NCBI RefSeq assembly: GCF_964340395.1
Contig: NC_135570.1
Location: forward strand, 4,758,322 to 4,822,321
DNA: 64,000 bases
Direction of reading: 5' to 3'
Source: Glandiceps talaboti
Lineage: Eukaryota > Hemichordata > Enteropneusta > Spengelidae
Below are positions 1-11,879 of this stretch, one piece after another. A program made the position numbers and the translations under genes. The first letter of the stretch is position 1, and every line of letters starts with the position of its first letter. Below the pieces are notes generated by a model. The model worked only from the letters and a program-made list of their open reading frames with translations. It did not search any database and was not told the DNA's origin.

Positions 1-108
1 ACTGAAATCTATTTCATGCAAATGTTTGTGACTTGCAAAATGTTGAAACTGAACAAGTTCCTATAGAGAACATTGCAGAAAGTTTAGTTTTAAGGCCAAA
101 TATAAAAA

Positions 109-377
109 CTGTGTTTCTGATAACCAACTGACCCTAGAGTATAACTGCAGACTCTAAACACTTTTTTAATATTTAAAACAAAAAAGATAAGGCCTTCATG
201 AATGTCTGTTTTCTTTCCCCAGTGATGTCTGTACATATTTAATCAAAGTATCACAGAAAGGGTATTCTGACAGACATTTTGTTTGGTTTTGGGTTGAAGC
301 AAAATGTTTTCAAAAAATGAAAAAAAATCCTCAACTATCTACCCTATTTTCTGAACCTTGTTATTGGAAACAGAGTT
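109..377. mobile_element. MITE copy A, TIR family TGTGTTTCYGATAAC
   Basis: The left end reads TGTGTTTCTGATAACC and the right end is its approximate inverse (TTATTGGAAACAGA). The interior shares long blocks with the copy at 36496-37579, including the ACCCTAG start block, the CTGTACATATTT block and the CTACCCTATTTTCTGA block near the right end. Confidence 0.55.
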
Positions 378-616
378 TTTTTCTTTGTCTAATCAGGAAT
401 CTCATTAGAATTACTTTCAATTGTTTTTTCATGTTTGCTATGCATATCCACAGCTGTGAATCTTTCCAGTGATAAATTGTTATTTGCTGGATATTACTCT
501 TTTTATTGATTATCTAGACATAGTGAGTTCCTATATTCTGTCCAAGTAGATGCCATTAGTATATTTTGTCAATATCATTTCATGCATTAAATCCTAATTA
601 TTTTGTATTTTAACAG

Positions 617-2959
617 AGCTGATGCATCAACTTTTATGGATTCAAGGTGAGTTAGAAAGTGCCACTGAGTGGATTTTACCTAAATGCAGAATCTATCAAA
701 TACATGCTACTGTTCTCATCATCAACTTGTTCAAAAGCCATATCATTACCATAGTAACTGCTGTCAGTGTGTCAGAAAGTACACAAGACATTGTTTTGTG
801 CCAAGTTATTTAAATGCAAAAGTATCACTGACTTGATTACTTGGGCCTAATAAAAAAAGTGTTTACGATAACCTGATCAACCCTAATTTAAGCCACCAAC
901 CCTAAACATTTTTTACAAAGAAAAAGATAAAATTATGACAATTTACTTCAATTACCCTGTCAAAGAATCTTTGGTTACTTTTTAAAAATTCACATTCCAG
1001 AGAGAAACGATGTCAGCACAGTCTGCATATTGTGTTTGTCTACTTCTGAATCACATAATTGTCTTCTTTTACCTCTTTTACACCTCATCAACTGTTACGG
1101 AAGTATTATGACCAATGATTATCTTGTCTGTGGGTTGAAAAAATAGATAATATTCCAACCTACCTACATGTATCCTAATTTCTTAAGTCATGTTATCCGA
1201 AACAAAACTTTTTCTATTTTTGCTATTTTAACATTGGAAATGTATATGGTCATCTTGTTAAATTTGAACCCATATCTTTTCCCCCCAAACCAATCATAAT
1301 AAAATTATGACTCATATTGGAGTCCCACCTAGGTCTCTCTTATAGTAATGATTAAACCAATCATGTGTCTTAATTTGCATAATAGGACCACCTATGTTAC
1401 TCAAGATGGTAAAACATATATGATTGGTTCAGATGGTAAATCAGTGGAAGTTCCGCCAGGTGGTAAATCAATTCTAGTTGAGTTTGGAACTAGTATGCAT
1501 GACGACGGCACGGATGATTGGATACAAGCCAGGGAGGCAGATGGTGAACCCAGCTCTACCCTACATAGAGAAGGTCTTAGAGATGACATGGGCTACGAGT
1601 CACAAGTAAGTATATAGAAAAAAACACCAGTCTTCCCTTAAATCAAGTCCTGTGAAAACTGATGATGGTTCTCAATGCTTCCTGTCCATCACATTTGACA
1701 AATCACCATCTGAAAACAAAATACAAATAATTGCTATTTAATGCTGATCAAGGAGTTAAGCAGAATTAATCAAATTCAGTTTTGTTTTAACACACAAGCA
1801 GTTCAACTCAGTCAAGAAAATTTAATCTGTAATCAGTCCTGGTTGACAAGCCTCATCAGAGTGACAATTTCCATAGTTACGGCTGACCTCTGTCAACCAG
1901 AACAGATTGTAAGCTCTACATGCATGTTATTATAACTAAAGTTGCACTGCTTGACAATGTACATTATTATAACCTTTGTACAACCATGCTGATATATAAA
2001 ACTTACTACTATTTGTAATTAAGTTTTGCCATTATTTGACAGGACTTGAGAGCTATTGATTGATGTCATGTTTTACAACTACTGCTGATCGGAGTATCAT
2101 TGTATCGTACACTTATCACACTTTCAAACTAACATACAACAGTGAATTGCTCTGATGTAGATTAAAGCAATGCTTTAATCAGTTTGTCAGTGAAAGTTAG
2201 TCTATGGTATACAATGATATGATGAACTTTTACAGACATAAATAAACTGATCATAACATGGCATGAACTTTCATCAGAGACTTCTTAGTGTTTTGTATCA
2301 ATGTACAGTCTTGCAGGTGTTGCAGACATAGGTTGTATCAGGAAAGGGCCTTACTTTAGGAGGACCCATAAGCCATACTACTGAAGTCTGCAAAAGCATA
2401 TCCATATTATGTAAAAAATTTATCATGTACCCTATGTAATGGCATGGAAAGATCATTTCAATCACATCAAAACTGATAGTGAAACATTAAAAATTTTATG
2501 CTTGAAAACGTAAAAATATTGACTAAAATCTAAACTGAATCACTGAGTAAATGGATATCGACGAGCGTGCCTCTTACTATATTTTGACAAAACGTGCCTG
2601 GGTTAAATGTGTGCACTCGCCATTAAATTACATAGGAAGCAATACTGGGTATATGATAACATAGAGGTTAAGGTTACACTGTGACTGTAACCATTCTCTC
2701 TATTTTACATCATTAGCAGCTATATGTATGTAAGAAACAAAACTTAAAATGTTAATTTTGTTTGGATCCACAGGAATTAACAATGGACATGTTTGTGGAT
2801 ACGTCAGACTTTCTGGAAGATGAATCATCAGTCCGTGGTTTGTTGATGAGATTAGAAAGTATAGACCCTGTCACAGTAAACAATAAAGGATCAAAACGTG
2901 GAAAACCATCGTCAGATACAACGTATAGCGACGAAGGTGTACCTCTCACTAAAGTATAG
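617..2959 (+). CDS. 3' exons of an unrecognised protein with a PDZ-ligand-like C-terminus
   Basis: Three exons join in one frame: 617-646 (30-bp microexon, acag before, gtgagt after), 1386-1605 (aatag before, gtaagt after) and 2774-2959 (acag before, stop TAG at 2957). Phases agree at both junctions: the microexon ends with AG and the next exon supplies G, giving Arg; the second junction is phase 0. About 144 C-terminal residues are visible, beginning ADASTFMDS and ending VPLTKV. The chain is hydrophilic and rich in Asp, Ser and Gly (DGKTYMIGSDGKSVEV, DDGTDDW), without a membrane segment. The last three residues T-K-V fit the class I PDZ ligand pattern S/T-x-hydrophobic, so a cytoplasmic tail of a membrane protein is my inference. 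I do not recognise the family. The 5' part of the gene lies left of the window. Confidence 0.6.
858..1207. mobile_element. MITE copy B, same TIR family
   Basis: The left end GTGTTTACGATAACCTGA and the right end TGTTATCCGAAACA are inverted versions of one another. The block CCACCAACCCTAAACATTTTT follows the left end, as in the other copies. It lies in the intron between 647 and 1385. Confidence 0.55.
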
Positions 2960-5390
2960 TATACGTATATACTCCAGAGAGGTCCAATGCCTCTCACAGG
3001 GGTATAAACACATATATACAACCTGGACACTCCTAATCAAGTGACAAAGTTTATATATAAGTTACTCTATATATCCTGCAATATTTATACAAGATACAGT
3101 ACCACAATTTGTAAAGAAGTTTTTTTTATATATATTTTGCACAATGATGACAATTTTTATCCGAAGACATTGTTGCAGTGAATGAAAATGAATATTCATT
3201 CACAGAAAGTTTTTCTCAAAGAAAGGTTTTCAATGTATGGTGCCATCTTGTTATATGCATATCTAAAAAAATTATTGGTAATTTTAAATGTTTTTTAATA
3301 ATGAAGAAAAAAAACAAAAATATTTTAAAAGTAGAGTTACTGAATTGCAAAACAAGATGTTTATTTTATAATATTCAGAGAGAAATTTTATGAATGTACA
3401 TGTATGTCTGGTTATAATTTTGAAGTGTTTTCCCATAAAACATATTTGAGTGTTTTCAGTATGTTTGCAACAGTACTAATGACGGGGCTGCCTTGAAATA
3501 TCCTAAAATCATGTTTCTCAAAAATGATATTTTATCCCATCGCTATCGAGCCAGTTTAGTGCCCTCATTCAAGCAAATTTAAGACAGCAAGACTGCAATT
3601 TCATTGTACATTTTGACTGAATGAAATCTGATTGTAATTTCATGCTATATTTTTCCTGAATGAAATCAGCCATTTGAATATACTCCAAAATGTCTCGGAC
3701 ACACAGGTGTGAATGTTTTAATGGCTGCATGGTAGCATGGTAGTTCATTTTATTTAGACAAAATATTACAATAAACTGTGTTCATTCAGTCTTGCTATTA
3801 GCAGGTGCAGTATCTTACTGGTTTCTTTGTGATAATATTAAACAGAGCTAGTGAACACTACAAAAATGACAAAATACAGTAAATTACCAATTGCAAGCAA
3901 TAATCAGAGTCTCTCGTCAATTCAAGAAGGTACAAACATATTTTTGCCTTACTGGAATTCTGAAACTTACAAAATTGGATTACAGTAATGAAAATACAAT
4001 GATTGTAAGCAATGAATACTACACATGATCCTAAATGTCATAAATGTATGGCTTGAGTAGAAAATTCTGCCTGCTACATTTTGTACCTCAGTGCTTAGTT
4101 TGTACATCAATATTTTCAAGAGGTTTGAATCAAGTATGTGGATTTCAAATATAATGCTGTCCATTTCAATCTCCATTTTGAGTATTACACAATCTTGTGC
4201 CTTTACGTCATATTAAATCACTATCTGATCATTGACTGGTCAGTTTGTATAATTGTAATGTGTATTTTACTTGTACTAAAAATGAAGAAAGTACTAAGGA
4301 AACAAAGTAATGAATTTTGTATAAATAAATGTTATTTTTATATAAAACTGCACTGATTGTGAAGAGGAACCTTACACAGAATGAATGGTGCAGGTATAAC
4401 CAAAATGTCAAATATGTACAAACAAATCAAGGGCTTCCAACACTCTTCTCTTTCATATAGATATGTACAAATGTCTTACTAGCTTTACTACATGTACAAC
4501 TCAAAAAAGAATTTCTTGCTGGTAACAACAGCTACAAATATACTTAATTTTGTGTCCGAATTTTACATTTTACATGTACGGATAACAAAAATTTGTTTGT
4601 TATACTTGAACCCACCTTTTTTGTGTGTTATCAGCATAATGATCTATTTCAGTAGTGTTGGACTGTAATCCTTACATACACAGCAAACGTATAGTACTAG
4701 ATTTAGCTTACAGTATGGCGAGCAAATAAGACCTGCTGTCAAAGCTACATATTAAAGTGTAAGCTAGGGGGTATGAACCTAGCCTTCTGAAACCCAACCC
4801 CCTAGCTTGAATTAAAATATCTGTATATATTACTATTTAGATGGAGTATATAATGCATACATTTATCATGTTTTTATCTAGTGTACAAAATGCGTTTGAG
4901 AATTCATGTCAAACCCATACCTGCTAAATATTTACCCACTTACTTTTCTCGATGCATATAGATATGTTATCGTGGTTATTGTACAAAGTAATCAACTTGA
5001 CAAATGTATCTATCAAGGTTTACAACTGTTTTATTATACAGCAATTTGCAATTAAGATGTTTTGATTAACAAAAATCATTTATTATGCTTTCTTAATATT
5101 ATCATTTGTATATAACATTTTATACAGTTATGAATCAGTGAATTAATTAAAAATATTTACAGCTGACTAACAAGTGCTTTATAATATGCATTTTTGGAAC
5201 ATATATATATTATAATTATATACATCAGGGAGCTTTGGCTTTATGTATTGAAATTATCGACTGGTGACTACGCTAATGTTATTTGTTAACTTTTCATATT
5301 TGCATCTAATAAAACATATCATACAAAAAGTTGAGTCAAAACACTTATAGTAATAGTGTCTTTTTGTCTTGTGTCGGCTTGTGTATTTTG
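2960..5390 (+). other. 3' UTR / downstream AT-rich sequence, no gene seen
   Basis: This AT-rich stretch follows the stop codon at 2957-2959. AATAAA hexamers occur at about 3770 and 5309; the latter is followed by a GT-rich run (5355-5385) and is a fair poly(A) candidate. A 13-bp-stem hairpin lies at 4763-4809. I see no exon on either strand. Confidence 0.35.
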
Positions 5391-5482
5391 TCTTGGATGA
5401 AATCCTAATCTGGAAAAAAACAAAATTTTAAAACATGGTAGTATCAACACATAGTTTCTCAGTACGGCCAAATAACCAATTA

Positions 5483-5545
5483 TGTGTTTCTGGTAACCAA
5501 ACCGACCCTAGTTTAAACCTCCAACCCTAAACATTGTTCATATAC
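5483..5545. mobile_element. MITE family, partial copy C
   Basis: TGTGTTTCTGGTAACC followed by the CCAACCCTAAACATT block marks a left-end fragment of the same MITE family. I could not find a right end. Confidence 0.4.
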
Positions 5546-6639
5546 TTCTATTCATATGCTGAAATATCACTTTGAAAGTTTCTGCAAGTACAGAAAAGTT
5601 TTACCTATAGTATAAAGTGAGTAGAGGTTTTAAATCAACCATGAGAAATTCTACCCGTCTATTGGGATAAGTACTTTCTAAAAAACACTTTCTGAAGGCT
5701 TCAAATCACTTGTCTGGTACAAGTAAAACATCCTTATATCAATCCCTATATCAATGTTCTCAGTCATCCAGGTATGAAGTTAATGGAACAATTGTAATGT
5801 AAGTTACTGGACTGGATGTTTTGCATGGCAACAGTTTCACAGTGTACACTCCTGTTGCCAATCCCTGGCGGTGGCGGTCCCTGGACGGGTGAGTACCCCC
5901 ATGGTTGCTAGCAAAATTTCAAATGTAACCCTTTTCCCGGAATATTTCAATGAAAAACATCATTTTCCTAGTGAATCTGGGAGAAAATCACTGCAAGAAA
6001 CAACCCCGTATTTCCTTCAAGGAAATCTAGAGAGAGTAGAAAGAGGGCATCCTACCCCTATTCTCGGAGGGTGATCTGAAAAAGTACCCCTTATTTACAA
6101 TTCCACGGACCTTGATGGGTGACGAAAAACACCCCCTTTTCCATGAAATTTCTAACAAGCATGCATACCCACTTCATCTGGGACTGCCACCACCAGGTGC
6201 CAATGAAATGAAAACAACAAGTCCAGTAGGATATATTGTTAATCTTTCATCATTTTGAATAATTACGGCATTAGGCAAAATAGAAAAAAAATGTGTTTTT
6301 CGATAACTCAACACTAAACGTTAAACATTTAAAACAAAAAATACAAAACTTGTCTTCTTGACCTTCAAAATGCAAGTCCCACTGATATCACTTGCCACAG
6401 CTCATGGAGACTAAATATTTACTGAATAAATTATGCAAATTTACAGCTGACTGAGGCTGCATAAATTACGATAATCACTGCCAAAAATCAGTGCCCTCCC
6501 TCGCAATCATGATTTCGACCTGTGACTATACTACTTCTTGATACCATTAACCCCCTAATTAATGTATAGCCATCAAACATGGACAAGAGGGTGTCAAGAA
6601 ATGCTACTAAAAATCTTAATGCAATGACAGGTTATATAT

Positions 6640-7118
6640 GCAGGGTTCTCAGGCCATTTTAGGGACGCTCATAGACTGTCGACAGTCGCTCGTGCCTTTT
6701 TTCCCTACGTTTTATCTAAACTCCGGTCCGGCGCAACACTAGTAATAGTATAATCGCAAACTGATTTCGAGGGCCGTATTGCGATTGACTTCGGAGCGTT
6801 CCACCAATCATGCACGTTTACGTCAGTGGGACGGGAAAGGTCGTGAACTTTGATGACGTAGTGCATACCATATACGGTAACCGCGTGTGGAGACCCTGCA
6901 TGGCGGTACGTTCGAAAGTGATGAACTAGATACAAATATAAGACTGACTATATAGCCAACTTTCCAGAGTGATTTTGGTAATGGCTCATTGATACATGGA
7001 TAGCTAAACGGTCGTCTACGGGTTAGTGGTGTTGCTGTTGAGTTTCTACTGTAACTTGGCAAAGTAGTCTACAAATACTCATATGGTCGAGAGTTCAAGA
7101 TGGCGCCCAACGTGGGGC
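6640..7118 (+). mobile_element. Degenerate LTR retroelement: LTR-like CpG-rich block plus tRNA-Lys primer binding site
   Basis: Positions 7101-7118 read TGGCGCCCAACGTGGGGC. This is the exact complement of the 3' end of tRNA-Lys(CUU) including CCA, the standard primer-binding site of Lys-primed LTR retroelements. It sits three bases after a CA (gagttca-aga), as expected just downstream of a 5' LTR. The preceding ~450 bp is CpG-rich, unlike the surroundings, and would be the LTR; its 5' limit is approximate. No gag or pol follows, so this is a fragment. Confidence 0.5.
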
Positions 7119-7502
7119 TATGGGGTCAGTGAACATGAGATAGTGTGTTGGTAGGATATTCTTTCTGAGATTATTGAATAACATGTAGTTAACTTGATTC
7201 TCAATTAATTAAGGTAATTTTCTAAGCGAGTTAACTTCTTATTATTGGGTGCTTATTTAGTTTTTCTAACATTTAAATCCAATTGTGTACATTGTGAAAT
7301 TAATTGACGAATCAATCACTTCAGACTAATTGATTTGATTGGCAAACTTCATAGTATGCATATATATTTGACACATGGTATGTATGTAGGAATGCAAAGT
7401 AATGAGTAGAACAGTTCTGATGATATGACATAGAACGAAACACCGCAAGTTCTAATGAACGGTCAAATACATGAAGAAAGATCTAAGAATCATGCGCATC
7501 GT

Positions 7503-7555
7503 ATGTATGTATGTATGTATGTATGTGTGTGTGTGTGTGTGTGTATGTAAGTATT
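7503..7555. repeat. (TATG)n(TG)n microsatellite
   Basis: Pure tetranucleotide then dinucleotide repeat; the ORF reading across it is not a gene. Confidence 0.9.
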
Positions 7556-7819
7556 ATCATGTATGTACGCATGTTTGTCTTTGAGTGTGTTTGTACAATA
7601 AACAAATACCTACAAGTTGGGAAACACAGGATTCAACAATTTTCACCCCAGGTTATTAATTCACATTTCTACTTCCTCAACAGGAGATACGTCGGTAGTA
7701 ACATGGATAAGATTTATATACTATGGACTATGTAGAACATGACTTGAAACTATGAAACAACCATTCACATTGGGTAAGTGAACAGGAATGATATGAGAGT
7801 AAATACATTGGAAGTTATG

Positions 7820-8165
7820 GAGTTGAGGGCCATTGTGTCGATATAGGTCCGTGCCAAATTATAGCATCCATCATGGAAGACGTGACGTTTTTTTGGTTCA
7901 TTATACCTTGCGCGGGCAAGGTGCAATGAAAAATATGGAATATTTACTCTGGTCGTGACAACGCACATCTATATTAATATGCCACAACAACGCATGTCTA
8001 AGGAGTTGAGGGCAATTGTGTCGATATAGGCCTTTGTCAAAGTTATCATGGCATCCATCATGGAAGACGCTTTTATGTACCACTATACCATGCATGAATG
8101 AAGTTCAATAAAAAATATGGAATATTTACTCTTGTCATTCTACATCATGACAATGCACATCTATG
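7820..8165. repeat. Two-copy tandem repeat (~190 bp unit)
   Basis: The blocks gtgtcgatatagg, atcatggaagacg and aaaaatatggaatatttactct recur in the same order at about 7830-7975 and 8015-8160. Related wording appears in the satellite at 17520-18185, so both may come from one family. Confidence 0.6.
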
Positions 8166-8274
8166 TCACGACAATGGCTGTCATCAGTTCTGCTGTGTTT
8201 GAAATATGAGTCAAAACACTAAAAATTGCCATTTCTTTCCTCGATTTCTTTTTGATATTTACTGGCAATGGTAT

Positions 8275-8419
8275 AATTCCCCAAATTCTTTTCTTCATTC
8301 ACCATGAAAATACTCGTGACCTAAGGGTTGTCACTACTCATCCAGCGACTTGTAGTGACATGGGTCTCTTGAGTCACTCATATTTCCTTTGATGAACAAA
8401 GAAAAACATTGGGGAATAA
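8275..8419. repeat. Foldback repeat with ATTCCCCAA ends
   Basis: The ends ATTCCCCAAATTCTTTTC and its near inverse (GAAAAACATTGGGGAAT) flank a core with tgacctaagggttgtcacta. A relative lies at 43820-43925 and a third partial one at about 42100-42240. Confidence 0.5.
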
Positions 8420-8568
8420 TATCAAAATATTTACAGTTTAAATCACATTGTCCTTTTTCCCGTCACTTCTTTTGTTCAACTTTGTTTCAGAAACAAAATT
8501 TTTAGCAGTACTGTCTTATGAAATGAGTGTTCATGCATATATTGATATTATCTATGATATCCATGTAG

Positions 8569-8798
8569 GTGAAGTGAAATGTCTTCTACGTCAGTTACTA
8601 CAGGCTGTACGTCATCTCCATGACAATTGGATACTTCATCGTGATCTGAAGACTTCTAACCTGTTGCTAAGTCATAAAGGTGTTCTCAAAGTGGGTGATT
8701 TTGGACTAGCTAGGGAGTATGGTACCCCTCTCAAACAGTACACGCCTATAGTAGTGACACTATGGTATAGAGCTCCTGAACTACTGCTAGGTGCAAAG
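8569..8798 (+). CDS. CDK11: CDK11 catalytic-core exon (intact)
   Basis: The acceptor is atgtag and the donor gtaagg; entry is phase 1 and exit phase 0. The 76 full codons run from [16 protein letters not shown] to ELLLGAK and include the HRD, DFG and APE signatures. [11 protein letters not shown] and [12 protein letters not shown] distinguish CDK11 from CDK10. Confidence 0.85.
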
Positions 8799-9403
8799 GT
8801 AAGGAGATTCATTCTACATACTAGTATGGAAATCAGGCTATAGGCAAATTCAAATATACTCAATGTAAAACTATTGTTGATACATGTGCTAAATTACATA
8901 AGTCAGTGAAGGTTACATACCTGAGGGCTTGCCAGTAGGGACTGTGGACTGTCTGATTGTGTTGGGTAACATTCAGAGTGCAGACCTGAGTTCTTCTTTA
9001 GATGTAACAGTTCATTGAAACAATTTAGTTATGCAAGTTCATAGGAAAAGGTTGTATTTTTTAAAGTGACCATAGGTTGCATATCTGAGGGCTGCCTATA
9101 ACTACATATAATACTGTCAACGTGGACAACTTGGACTTTGCAAACAGTAAGAATCAAAAACTCAAAAATGACTGGTAACTATTACCATTGCTAAGGTCAA
9201 AATAAAATGAACAGCGCCCCCACGTACCCATTTATGTTTATCTTTTGTTTTCATGTCTGGTTATAAAGTGACTGATGTTCAAAAGCCCATTACAGTATTT
9301 TGTGTTCAAATTATGGTGTCTTCACAGGTGTGATATGAGCATAAAACATGGCCTGAATATTCCTGATGGATGTTTTTTTAGCACAACTGAACTGAGGTCT
9401 GTC

Positions 9404-9410
<7 letters not shown>

Positions 9411-9434
<24 letters not shown>

Positions 9435-10780
9435 TTATGTGTGTAAACAACTTAAACTCAAAAACTGCTGAACCGATTGCCATGATATTTGGTGGGTCCA
9501 TTACCTTGGGTGTCTAGTTGGGAAATTGTTCAAATCAAAATGATCGCATCACAGATGTGTGATTTGGGTCAAAAAATGTGATATTTGGTCAAAAAACTTA
9601 AACTCAGAAACTACTGGGCAGATTGGTGCGAAATTTGGTGGGAACATTCTTAAGGGGATGTAAAGTAAGATTTGTCCATGACGGGATGATTCCATTAGTG
9701 ATATGCAAATTAGGGCTAAAAATGTGTCTTTTTGGTTAAAAATCTATAATTCCAAAACTACTGAGCAGATTGGGCTGAAATTTAATGGGAATGTATCTAG
9801 GGATGTATGGACAAAGAAATATTAAGCATACCATGATTCCATGAGTGATATGCAAATTAGGTGTAAAAATGTTCATTTTTGGTCAAAAACTTATATCTCA
9901 AAAAGTACTTGGTCACCGAGTCTGAAACTTGGTGAGATGTTTCTGCATGTTATTCTTCAAAACATTTTGACAAAATTGGCCCTAGCAACCATGACCACGC
10001 CCTTAGCAACAACCAAATGGCAGTATATTTTGGTCAAATAAGATCATATGGTAGGCAAATGAATAAACATTCAAAAAATGTATGCAAATACCATAGCAAC
10101 CATGACCATGCCAATAGCAACAGCCAAACGGTCGTGTATTTCACAAAGATAAGAACAGGGATTAATAGACAATTGAATAAACGCTCAAAAAATGTATGTA
10201 AATTTGCCTAGCAACAAGACCACGCCCATAGCAACAGCCAAATAATCATGTATATTACAAAGATAACAGGAATAGAAAGACAAATGAATAAACATTCAAA
10301 AAATGTATGCAAATGTGCCTAGCAACAAGACCACGCCCATAGCAACAGCCAAATGATCACATATATTGCAAAGATAACAAAGGGGATTAATAGACAATTG
10401 AATAAACATTCAAAAAAATGTATGTAAATATGCCTAGCAACAAGACCACGCCCATAGCAACAGCCAAATAATCACATATATTGCAAAGATAAAAGGAATA
10501 GAAGACAAATGAATAAACATTCAAAAAATGTATGCAAGTGTGCCTAGCAACAAGACCACGCCCATAGCAACAGCCAAATGATCACATATATTGTGAAGAT
10601 AACAATGGAGATTAATAGACAATTGAATAAACATTCAAAAAATGTATGTAAATATGCCTAGCAACAAGACCACATCCATAGCAACAGCCAAATGATAGCA
10701 TATATCGTAAAGATAGCAACATGGTTGGATAGGCAACTGGATAGTCATTCACCAAATGAACACTTATTGTTCGCATGGTA
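9411..10780. repeat. Dispersed repeat with internal ~120-bp tandem array, in a CDK11 intron
   Basis: A (GT)n run at 9411-9437 leads into diverged units starting ctcaaaaactgctgaaccgat (9460-9980). From about 9980 to 10740 a ~115-120 bp unit repeats six to seven times, each with agcaacaagaccacgcccat, agcaacagccaaat and gaataaacattcaaaaaatg. A related single copy lies at 59995-60480. The ORFs here are repeat translations. The array occupies the interval where the missing CDK11 exon(s) would be expected. Confidence 0.75.
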
Positions 10781-11036
10781 GCATTTTTAAAAACTGTACA
10801 GTTGTGCTACTACGCCATTGGCGGTATTTTTAATGGTTCTGATTGGACATTTGAAAATCCAAGATGGCCGCCATATCTGTCATTGTTTTTCATGTTTTGC
10901 CAATGATTTGATGCAACCAATCATCTCAGGCAAAGTGGGGTATACTTCCTCCATAAAAATTGATACGTTTCTTCAAGGGAGAACCAAGATACACAGAGTG
11001 AAAAGCAAAACTAAATTTAAAAACATTTTTTTCTAG

Positions 11037-11232
11037 GTCTTTAACATACAACCCGGGTACGAGACGTATCACTGCAGACACAGCATTAGAACATGAATAT
11101 TTCAAAGACTCACCTCTACCAATAAATGAGTCTGATTTCCCTACATGGCCAGCCAAAAGTGAGCAGCCGAGAAACACTAAGAGAGAAACAAGTCCTAAAG
11201 CTCCTGAAGGTGGAATGAATTTCAACAAATTG
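11037..11232 (+). CDS. CDK11: CDK11 C-lobe/C-terminal exon
   Basis: The acceptor is ttctag and the donor gtaagt; 65 codons follow one leading base. It encodes RITADTALEHEYFKDSPLPI and FPTWPAKSEQ, the end of the kinase C-lobe plus the proline-rich tail of CDK11. It splices in phase with the exon at 18412 across a 7.2 kb intron. Confidence 0.85.
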
Positions 11233-11369
11233 GTAAGTCATAGTGCACATCAAATCTTTTAATCAAATGACAGTAAAAGTAACAGTCAAAAGAAAATCGC
11301 GAAGTGTACACGACATCAGATTGAGTTCACATCTAGACTGTTCAATACGTTGCGGGGGTGTCCTTATCA

Positions 11370-11690
11370 TAATTCCCCTTACAACTGTAGGCACACTGTA
11401 GGATGGTGCAGTGGCAATCAAATCAAGTGAATCACCTACTGTTGCCATGCGACGTCTGGTATATGTAAATATGGTGCTGATATATGTAACATAATGCCCA
11501 ACCTCAAAAACCTTAGAAAAATCCTGTAAACTACATCTCACTAATACATCCATGATCTATGAGAGCTACCTTATCATCCCTTCGCTGGCAACTGTAGGCA
11601 CAGTGTTGTGGAAATCAAATCAAAAGAATCTCACCTTCTGTTGCCAATAGACATCTGGTATACCTGTACATATATGTAAAGGTGTTGTTG
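11370..11690. repeat. Imperfect direct duplication (~205 bp period)
   Basis: The block caactgtaggcacactgt, an aatcaaatcaa stretch, a CCTTCTGTTGCCA-like stretch and atctggtata occur in order at about 11385-11465 and again at 11590-11675. Origin unknown; the minus ORF across it has no family I recognise. Confidence 0.45.
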
Positions 11691-11751
11691 TGTAATCTCC
11701 AACTTATGGGGGCCAAATGTAAACATTCACACCTGTCTAAGAGCTATTAGT

Positions 11752-11878
11752 CCAGTCAAAATAAGGTTTGACCCAAACATAATTGCAACAGAAATAATTT
11801 TTAGTGCATCTTGCTCAGAATTTTATGCTGAACAACATATCAAAAGTCTAGAAAAATCTAAGTAGTGGAACCTGGTGA
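11752..11878. repeat. Left arm of a distant inverted-repeat pair
   Basis: About 125 bp, including caacagaaataatttttagt and gctcagaattttatgctgaa, is present inverted at 17031-17168 with high similarity. Confidence 0.7.
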
Positions 11879-11879
11879 A

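Noticed and set aside
11263-11553. 96-aa minus-strand ORF
   Set aside because: It overlaps a two-copy duplication and has no family resemblance or splice context I can support.
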